From positions 1-40,406 of the forward strand of contig QIKQ01000062.1 of NCBI GenBank assembly GCA_003233075.1: DNA of 40,406 nucleotides. Direction: 5' to 3'. Below are positions 34,553 through 40,406 of the stretch, one piece after another. Below the pieces are notes generated by a model that made no database searches, was not told the DNA's origin, and saw nothing but the letters and a program-made list of their open reading frames with translations. The stretch comes from Gammaproteobacteria bacterium. GTDB lineage: Bacteria > Pseudomonadota > Gammaproteobacteria > SZUA-21. A program made the translations under genes and the position numbers. Position 1 is the first letter of the stretch; the number at the start of each line of letters is the position of its first letter.

Positions 34553-35047
34553 TTATTTCAAACCATCAATGATTATGTCAATTTTTTCAGGCGTTAAATC
34601 TTCGTAATATTCTTTGCCAATCATCATCATTGGCGCACCTACGCAAGCGCCTAAACACTCCACTTCCTTAATTGAAAAGCGGCCATCTTTCGTTACTTCA
34701 CCTACACCAATTCCAAATTTCTTTTCTAAATAATCAATGATTTTTTCGGATCCATTAATCATGCAAGAAATACTATTGCACACGCAAATCTTGTATTTAC
34801 CGACAGGATTATGCTCGTACATGGAATAAAAACTAGCCACTTCATAAACAGCAATAAAAGGCATATCTAAAAAGCCTGCCACGCCATCCATTAATTCGCG
34901 GTTTAAGTATCCGCCATTTTCATCTTGCACAATTCTCAAAGCAGCCATCACCGCAGATTGCTTTTGCTCTGCTGGGTATTTACTTATCCACAGTTCCACC
35001 TCGGCAACCGCTTTTGATGAAACTAGTTGTGATAGAGACTTCGACAT
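34553..35047 (-). CDS. nuoE: NADH-quinone oxidoreductase subunit E
   Basis: NuoE (164 residues) is a thioredoxin-like subunit carrying the [2Fe-2S] cluster N1a. Ligand cysteines are in CNSISC and ECLGACVGAP, the C-x4-C and C-x3-C spacing of the family. The N-terminal helical part contains QSAVMAALRIVQDENGGYL. It lies between nuoD and nuoF, which together with nuoG form the NADH-oxidising module. Confidence 0.97.
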   Translation of the reverse strand: MSKSLSQLVSSKAVAEVELWISKYPAEQKQSAVMAALRIVQDENGGYLNRELMDGVAGFLDMPFIAVYEVASFYSMYEHNPVGKYKICVCNSISCMINGSEKIIDYLEKKFGIGVGEVTKDGRFSIKEVECLGACVGAPMMMIGKEYYEDLTPEKIDIIIDGLK

Positions 35048-35078
35048 TTTTGTGTACTCTTAGCTATACTTTCAATTA

Positions 35079-36332
35079 CTATCTATCAATTTCACCGAAC
35101 ACAATGTCTTGTGATCCAATGATAGTGACAATATCGGATAACATATGGCCCTTAGACATCTCATTCATGCCGGCCAAATGGGCAAAACCTGGCGCTCTTA
35201 TTTTTAATCGATAAGGCTTATTCGCTCCATCAGAAATTATATAACAACCAAACTCACCTTTAGGATGTTCGATAGCCGCATAGGCCTCACCCTCTGGCAA
35301 ACAAAATCCTTCGGTGAATAATTTAAAATGATGAATTAGACTTTCCATATCACCCTTCATGCTTTCTCGTGAAGGCGGAAATAATTTATGATCTTCGGTA
35401 TGCACCGGTCCTGGATTTTTTCGTAACCAGTCTATGCATTGTATAATTATTTTATTCGATTCGCGCATCTCAGCCATTCGTACCAAGTAACGATCGTAAC
35501 TATCTCCATTAGTTCCAATAGGAATATCAAATTCGACTTTATCGTATACTTCATAGGTTTGTTTCTTACGCAAGTCCCATTCGATACCTGACCCTCTAAG
35601 CATTGGACCAGTAAAGCCCATTTGCAAAGCACGCTCAGGAGAAACAATACCAACATCAACTAATCGTTGTTTCCAAATTCGATTGTCAGTCAATAGGGTC
35701 TCATACTCATCGACGTATTTAGGGAATTTTTGAGTGAAGTCTTCTAAAAAATCTAATAATGAACCTTGTCTATTTTCATTCAGTCGGTTCGCATCTTTAT
35801 CACTTCGGAATTTACCAGCCTCGTATTGCGGCATGGTATCTGGAAGATCACGTGCAACCCCACCTGGACGGTAATACGTTGCATGCAAACGTGCGCCAGA
35901 AACTGCTTCATAACAATCCATTAAATCTTCACGTTCTCTAAAAGCATACAAAAATATTGTCATTGCACCAACGTCAAGTCCATGAGCAGCAATCCATAAT
36001 AAATGATTTAATATTCGAGTAATTTCATCAAACATAACCCGAATATATTGACCGCGTTCTGGTACTTCTACACTGAGCAACTTTTCGATCGCCAAAACAT
36101 ATCCATGCTCGTTACACATCATCGAAACATAATCGAGTCGATCCATATAACCAATACTTTGATTATAAGGTTTGCTTTCTGCTAATTTTTCCGTTGCTCG
36201 ATGCAACAAGCCAATATGTGGATCGGCCCTTTTAATGACTTCGCCTTCCATTTCTAAAATTAGACGCAAAACACCATGCGCAGCAGGATGCTGGGGACCA
36301 AAGTTTAAGGTTAAATTACGAAGTTCAGGCAT
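35079..36332 (-). CDS. nuoD: NADH-quinone oxidoreductase subunit D
   Basis: NuoD is the 49-kDa-type subunit that forms the quinone-binding site with NuoB and descends from the large subunit of [NiFe] hydrogenase. The 417-residue protein has LNFGPQHPAAHGVLRL at the N-terminus, HIGLLHRATEKL, and the C-terminal DIVFGEIDR. It is separate from nuoC (fused in E. coli) but its start overlaps the nuoC end by eight bases, which suggests coupled translation. Confidence 0.98.
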   Translation of the reverse strand: MPELRNLTLNFGPQHPAAHGVLRLILEMEGEVIKRADPHIGLLHRATEKLAESKPYNQSIGYMDRLDYVSMMCNEHGYVLAIEKLLSVEVPERGQYIRVMFDEITRILNHLLWIAAHGLDVGAMTIFLYAFREREDLMDCYEAVSGARLHATYYRPGGVARDLPDTMPQYEAGKFRSDKDANRLNENRQGSLLDFLEDFTQKFPKYVDEYETLLTDNRIWKQRLVDVGIVSPERALQMGFTGPMLRGSGIEWDLRKKQTYEVYDKVEFDIPIGTNGDSYDRYLVRMAEMRESNKIIIQCIDWLRKNPGPVHTEDHKLFPPSRESMKGDMESLIHHFKLFTEGFCLPEGEAYAAIEHPKGEFGCYIISDGANKPYRLKIRAPGFAHLAGMNEMSKGHMLSDIVTIIGSQDIVFGEIDR

Positions 36333-37020
36333 CGAAACTGGAATCCTTTTTTTCTTTTACTTTCTCAAAACGATGATCGTTACGAATCACTTTAGGCACT
36401 AATACGCGAGGCTCTATGCTAACCGGTTCGTAAACGACACGCTTCTTTTCTGGATCGTAACGCATTTCTACTTGACCAATTAACGGGAAGTCTTTTCTAA
36501 AGGGATGACCTATAAAACCATAGTCCGTTAATAGTCGTCGTAAATCCGGATGGCCATCAAAAACAATACCGTATAAATCGAATGCTTCGCGTTCATACCA
36601 ATCTGCACAATTCCAAAGCTCAATCACTGAAGGAATGATGGGTAATTCGTTATTTGTTACATAAACACGAACACGCAGACGCTGATTATTAGCATAAGAC
36701 AATAAATGATATACCACAGCAAACCGCTTATCTGGGTCAATTATTTTGCCATCATCTTCTTCAACAGCACGGCTAAAACCAGTGTTAGATGCAATTTCTG
36801 TTTTCCATTCAGCCTTACCGTAAGAGAGATAATCAACACCACATAAGTCGATCATCATTTCGAACGCAAATTCTGGATACGTTTTTAATTGTTCAAGTAC
36901 GCTAATTAAATTTCGATCTGTAACAACTATTGTGACTTCTTTATTCGCTACTTCACATGACTCGATCTGCGAAGTAAATGTTTGCTTTAGGCTTTCAGCC
37001 AATTGTTTAGAATTTGCCAT
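36325..37020 (-). CDS. nuoC: NADH-quinone oxidoreductase subunit C
   Basis: NuoC (231 residues) is the 30-kDa-type structural subunit linking the peripheral arm. It has the signature ADWYEREAFDLYGIVFDGHP and RRLLTDYGFIGHPFRKDFP. A C-terminal tail of about 50 residues (VEMRYDPEKKRVVYEPVSIE and a Lys-rich end) follows. It is adjacent to nuoB (10 bases) and overlaps nuoD. Confidence 0.97.
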   Translation of the reverse strand: MANSKQLAESLKQTFTSQIESCEVANKEVTIVVTDRNLISVLEQLKTYPEFAFEMMIDLCGVDYLSYGKAEWKTEIASNTGFSRAVEEDDGKIIDPDKRFAVVYHLLSYANNQRLRVRVYVTNNELPIIPSVIELWNCADWYEREAFDLYGIVFDGHPDLRRLLTDYGFIGHPFRKDFPLIGQVEMRYDPEKKRVVYEPVSIEPRVLVPKVIRNDHRFEKVKEKKDSSFDA

Positions 37021-37030
37021 AAGAGGTGCT

Positions 37031-37507
37031 CTAACGCGCGATTGTATTTGTTCGTTTGATTTTATTTTGTAATTGAATTATGCCATATAACAAAGCTTCT
37101 GCAGTTGGTGGGCAACCTGGCACATAAATATCGACAGGAATAATTCGATCACAACCTCGAACTACTGCGTAGGAGTAATGATAATAACCTCCTCCATTAG
37201 CACAGGAACCCATGGAAATTACCCAGCGAGGTTCTGGCATTTGATCATATACTTTTCTAATTGCCGGACCCATTTTATTGGTAAGAGTACCAGCAACTAT
37301 CATTACATCAGATTGTCGAGGACTAGGACGAAATAAAATTCCAAACCGATCTAAGTCATAACGTGAAGCACCTGCTTGCATCATTTCAACGGCACAACAG
37401 GCTAAACCAAATGTCATCGGCCACATTGAACCGGTGCGAGCCCAGTTAATTAAGGAGTCAGCGCTGGCAACCATCCAACCCTTATTCTGTACCCCTTCTA
37501 CTCCCAT
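37031..37507 (-). CDS. nuoB: NADH-quinone oxidoreductase subunit B
   Basis: NuoB carries the terminal [4Fe-4S] cluster N2 that reduces quinone. The 158-residue protein has the ligands in GLACCAVEMM (tandem Cys), SMGSCANGGG and VPGCPP. The start is the ATG at 37507, which overlaps the end of nuoA by ten bases, with AAAGGG nine bases upstream; the frame extends seven codons further to a GTG. The first residues MGVEGVQNKGWMVASAD are normal for the family. Confidence 0.97.
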   Translation of the reverse strand: MGVEGVQNKGWMVASADSLINWARTGSMWPMTFGLACCAVEMMQAGASRYDLDRFGILFRPSPRQSDVMIVAGTLTNKMGPAIRKVYDQMPEPRWVISMGSCANGGGYYHYSYAVVRGCDRIIPVDIYVPGCPPTAEALLYGIIQLQNKIKRTNTIAR

Positions 37508-37854
37508 TCTAATGCACCCTTTTTCCACTCATAGATGAATCCAACGACCAAAATTCCCAAAAATACTGACATAGAAATAAAACCATACCAACCGAGTTGA
37601 TTCATTACGACAGCCCAGGGAAAAAGGAAGGCGATTTCTAAATCGAATATGATAAATAGAATCGCAACGAGAGAATAACGAATATTAAAAGTACCACGTG
37701 AATCTTCAAAAGCTTCGAATCCGCACTCGTACCTTGATAACTTCTCTTTATCGGGTTTTCGTGGCGCTAATATAAAACCAGCCATCATTGGGCCGATTCC
37801 GAAACCAATGCCGATTATTATAAAAACAAGAATAGGGAGATAATTCTCCAACAT
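37498..37854 (-). CDS. nuoA: NADH-quinone oxidoreductase subunit A
   Basis: NuoA (118 residues) is a three-helix membrane subunit near the quinone channel. It has the family sequence LSRYECGFEAFEDSRGTFNI with the conserved Cys on the switch loop and FDLEIAFLFPWAV. It is the first gene of the nuo operon. AAAAAGG lies eight bases before the ATG. All fourteen nuo genes are present from here to 23047, on one strand and in canonical order. Confidence 0.97.
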   Translation of the reverse strand: MLENYLPILVFIIIGIGFGIGPMMAGFILAPRKPDKEKLSRYECGFEAFEDSRGTFNIRYSLVAILFIIFDLEIAFLFPWAVVMNQLGWYGFISMSVFLGILVVGFIYEWKKGALEWE

Positions 37855-38227
37855 TTTGAAACCTTTTTAATGCAGCTATGCTAGTCGCGATCGCTAGTAT
37901 AGGTTAAGAAACTTTAAATTACTCCGATTAATTTCTACGTAAGCTTAGTTCAACGTGAAATCAACTGCTTTATGTCAGTCCTTAACAATGAGTATTTTTT
38001 GCCCTTTTATTCAGAGACTTATCACCGTAAAGGATAGAGCTACTATAAATTCTAACAGGGGTTAATTTTAATATCTCAATCGTAATAGGCCATCGAAAAA
38101 AATACCCCTAATATCCATAAGCTACTTATCATGCGATGCAGTCTAGGCTAATCTGTTAATCACTGTCAAGTCTGTAGTACATGATATTTTCTTGAATAAT
38201 CATATAGTTAAATCATTATTGGGGTAT
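37855..38227. promoter_or_regulatory. Leader and promoter region of the nuo operon
   Basis: No gene is visible. On the minus strand TATACT (37901-37896) is a possible -10 box about 40 bases before nuoA, without a good -35 box. Next to it lies the imperfect dyad CTAGTCGCGATCGCTAG (about 37881-37897), a possible operator. The rest is AT-rich without recognisable features. Confidence 0.3.
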
Positions 38228-38255
38228 AAAAAAACGGTATTACTTATTATTACCG
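38228..38255 (-). terminator. Probable terminator after tRNA-Leu
   Basis: On the minus strand CGGTA and TACCG enclose an 11-base loop and are followed by seven U. It is about 225 bases after the tRNA-Leu end and upstream of the nuo leader, so it would close the tpiA-secG-tRNA-Leu transcript. The stem is short. Confidence 0.5.
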
Positions 38256-38481
38256 ATACTTTCGATGCTTTTCTAATCAACTCGTCTTTATACTATCTAA
38301 TAGCAGCATAGAAAATTTGATACTCTAATTTGAATAAAAAAACGAATAGGTTTAGGAAGGAAATAGGAAGGAAAATAGACAATTATATCTACATCTGAAT
38401 TAACATTACCTAATACTCGATTCGTCTACTTAAGGTTTCGATGGTTTTCAACATTTTTCGGATTTGAAAGTCTAGAAATAT

Positions 38482-38566
38482 TGGTGCCGAAGGCCGGATT
38501 TGAACCGGCACGGCTCGCGCCACTGCCCCCTCAAGACAGCGTGTCTACCAATTTCACCACTTCGGC
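38482..38566 (-). tRNA. tRNA-Leu (GAG)
   Basis: The minus strand gives an 85-base tRNA with a long variable arm and encoded CCA, class II as expected for leucine. The acceptor stem is GCCGAAG/CTTCGGC, the discriminator is A, and the loop TTGAGGG has anticodon GAG (38530-38532). It lies 29 bases after secG, as leuU does in E. coli, and is probably cotranscribed with it because I see no strong promoter in the short gap. Confidence 0.95.
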
Positions 38567-38595
38567 ATGCTTTTAGGCAATTACGGAACAAATGT

Positions 38596-39009
38596 TTACT
38601 TATCTGATTTTTTTGGATCAGACTTATTTTTAGAGGAAGTATCAGAGTCAGCAGGTTTCTTAGCTTCTGCCTTATTATTCGTTGTTTTTGAACTTTTACT
38701 AGCCGCTTTCTTAGTCTCACTATTTGTCGTTGCCTGTTTTGCTTCATCTGTCTTTTCTTTAGCAGTTCGCGCAACAACAACGTACATTGCCAAACTAAAC
38801 GCAAAAAATAATGTCGCCAATATGGCTGTTAAACGACTCATAAATGAGGCCGATCCTTGTGCTCCGAAAACGGCAGATGATCCACCGCCGCCACCACCGC
38901 CGCCGCCACCAAATGACGCGCCAGCATCCGCTCCTTTGCCATGCTGTAATAAAATAAGCGCTATCAAAGCGATTGCCAAAATTACTAATATAACTGATAA
39001 AATGCCCAT
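38596..39009 (-). CDS. secG: Protein translocase subunit SecG
   Basis: SecG is a small membrane subunit of the SecYEG translocon. The 137-residue protein has two membrane segments (about 3-21 and 58-78), with the family GKGADAGASFGGG and VFGAQGSASFMSRLTAI between them. Two features are odd. The loop has ten glycines in a row (34-43), where relatives have three or four. After the second helix there is a 55-residue tail rich in Lys, Ser, Thr and Ala, making it longer than E. coli SecG. It lies 19 bases after tpiA. Confidence 0.96.
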   Translation of the reverse strand: MGILSVILVILAIALIALILLQHGKGADAGASFGGGGGGGGGGSSAVFGAQGSASFMSRLTAILATLFFAFSLAMYVVVARTAKEKTDEAKQATTNSETKKAASKSSKTTNNKAEAKKPADSDTSSKNKSDPKKSDK

Positions 39010-39028
39010 ATGATTCTACTCTTAATAA

Positions 39029-39784
39029 TTACGTAGCGGCTTGGCAAATCGCTAAAAAGTCGTCTGGCTTTAAAGCAGCGCCACCAATCAAACCACCATC
39101 AATATCTTCCATTGCAAACAATTCATTTGCGTTTGCACCATTAACACTGCCACCGTACTGAATTACTATATTACTTGCTACATCACTATTTAATGCGGCC
39201 AATTTTTTACGAATAAAGGCATGCACTTCTTGAGCTTGATCAGGGCTAGCAGTTTTACCAGTACCAATTGCCCACACTGGCTCGTAAGCTATGATTGCGT
39301 CAGCTAAAGCATCAATTCCTTCTAACGCAATGACGGCATCTAATTGTCGAGAAACGACAGCTTCCGTTTGACCTGCCTCTCTTTCTTCCAATAACTCACC
39401 AACACACAATATTGGCGTTAATTTTCCTCGACGTGCAGCAGCAAAGCGTTTAGCGACAAGCTCATCAGACTCAGCATATAAAGCACGTCTTTCACTGTGC
39501 CCAATAATCGCATATTGGCAACCAAATTCAGCTAACATTGATCCTGCGATCTCACCAGTATAAGCACCACCATCTTGGTCGCAAATATTCTGACTGCCTA
39601 ATTTAATAGCAGAATCAACAATTTGTTCAGACACTGTCGGAAGATAGACACTCGATGGACACACCACCACATCGCATTTTACTTCGGAACGAGAAAGACC
39701 CGATTTAAGTCCATCTAACAAAGACTTAATACTCTCCAAAGAGCCATTCATTTTCCAGTTTCCAGCAACCAACATCCGACGCAT
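39029..39784 (-). CDS. tpiA: Triose-phosphate isomerase
   Basis: TpiA interconverts dihydroxyacetone phosphate and glyceraldehyde 3-phosphate in glycolysis. The 251-residue protein has all the active-site motifs of the TIM barrel: NWKMNG (catalytic Lys), IIGHSERR (catalytic His), AYEPVWAIGTGKTA (catalytic Glu, mobile loop) and the phosphate-binding YGGSVNGANA and GGLIGGAAL. GAGGAG lies about nine bases before the ATG. A TATAAT at 39809-39804 is very close to the ribosome binding site and lacks a -35 box, so I do not count it as a promoter. The order tpiA-secG-tRNA-Leu is common in gammaproteobacteria. Confidence 0.98.
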   Translation of the reverse strand: MRRMLVAGNWKMNGSLESIKSLLDGLKSGLSRSEVKCDVVVCPSSVYLPTVSEQIVDSAIKLGSQNICDQDGGAYTGEIAGSMLAEFGCQYAIIGHSERRALYAESDELVAKRFAAARRGKLTPILCVGELLEEREAGQTEAVVSRQLDAVIALEGIDALADAIIAYEPVWAIGTGKTASPDQAQEVHAFIRKKLAALNSDVASNIVIQYGGSVNGANANELFAMEDIDGGLIGGAALKPDDFLAICQAAT

Positions 39785-40406
39785 TTGGCTAATCTCCTCT
39801 TATATTATATAGATACTGCGAAAAATGACGGCATCTTATCGAGGTCTGATTAAAAAAGCAATGATTTTCAGAATCTTGTGTGAATTTAGCGACTATCTTA
39901 AGATAAGCATATTGATGACTTTAATAAGCCTCATAAAGAAATAAATGTTTAAGTTTAAACCGCCTATTCCCTACTGCGATAGTGGTTATCATGTTGACTT
40001 TGATTGTTATTTTCAATCCAATTTTAAGAATAATTATTACTAATTTTTTCACCTCAAACTAGTTTAATTACGACGAGATTTTTCACGAACCCATACAAGC
40101 CTAATGCTAAATATCGAATGTGAAAATTTTACTTGGTAGAATAAATTACATTAGCTATTAATATCTAACTCATCATCAATTAATTTAATTAACAATTTAT
40201 ATTTACTCAATTTGAATAGATAAAGTATCCAAATTAAATGAATTATATAATTAAAAACAACAAAAATTACAATATTAAAATGACGCAAGGCAACTCGATT
40301 TCAATATCATTTTCAATAAGCAAATTCTTAGCCGACTAAATTACTTTCTTATGTGTCTATACCCGATTGATGAAATATTTAATAATTATAAACAACAAAA
40401 ATAATT
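39785..40406. other. AT-rich sequence upstream of tpiA
   Basis: I see no gene, RNA or repeat in these 620 bases. The tpiA promoter should be here but no convincing box pair is visible. Confidence 0.4.

Noticed and set aside
39804..39809. Perfect TATAAT upstream of tpiA
   Set aside because: It would start transcription inside the ribosome binding site and has no -35 box. In AT-rich DNA such hexamers are expected by chance.

Overview
The window is a stretch of chromosome from an AT-rich gammaproteobacterium. The evidence is conserved gene order and gene content: tpiA-secG-tRNA-Leu-nuoA..N on one side, and tRNA-fMet-rimP-nusA-infB-rbfA-truB-rpsO-pnp on the other. From memory, Legionella and Coxiella carry these two blocks side by side in the same orientation. 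Separate nuoC and nuoD and a short NuoG also fit that type rather than enterics. The PEP-CTERM protein, the lipoprotein DsrE homologue and an NtrC-type two-component system suggest a free-living, environmental organism. I cannot name the genus.

Layout. 1-9.6 kb, all on the minus strand: translation and RNA-metabolism operon, read tRNA-fMet, rimP, nusA, infB, rbfA, truB, rpsO, pnp, ending in a strong terminator at 115-140. 9.6-22.9 kb: an accessory region with mixed strands and many gene-poor gaps. It holds a DsrE-like lipoprotein behind a sigma54-type promoter, an NtrC-family response regulator with its membrane histidine kinase, a small basic lipoprotein, a 1145-residue protein of unknown function, a PEP-CTERM protein, a stretch of degenerate sequence, a fatty-acid-hydroxylase-family membrane protein and an alpha/beta hydrolase that has lost its catalytic histidine. 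23.0-37.9 kb, minus strand: a complete 14-gene respiratory complex I operon, nuoA to nuoN. 38.5-39.8 kb, minus strand: tRNA-Leu(GAG), secG and tpiA.

How the genes work together. The two conserved blocks are housekeeping: complex I couples NADH oxidation to proton pumping, and the nusA-infB block supplies transcription elongation, translation initiation, ribosome maturation and RNA decay. In the accessory region the kinase and regulator are probably one system. The only good sigma54 promoter I found lies just beyond the regulator gene, in front of the DsrE lipoprotein gene, with a palindrome at a distance suitable for an upstream activator site. I therefore infer that this gene is a target.

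Mobile DNA. There are no intact insertion sequences, but at least three families of small inverted-repeat elements are present. Family A lies at 9801-9970, with a partial copy at 1-88. Family B lies at 8699-8825 and 22894-23046, each copy flanked by a 4-bp direct repeat. Family C lies at 2787-2980. They sit between or directly against housekeeping genes, including one on the stop codon of nuoN. A perfect 22-bp inverted repeat also brackets the PEP-CTERM gene. The best candidates for something undescribed are the kinase-regulator-DsrE lipoprotein module and the 1145-residue protein.
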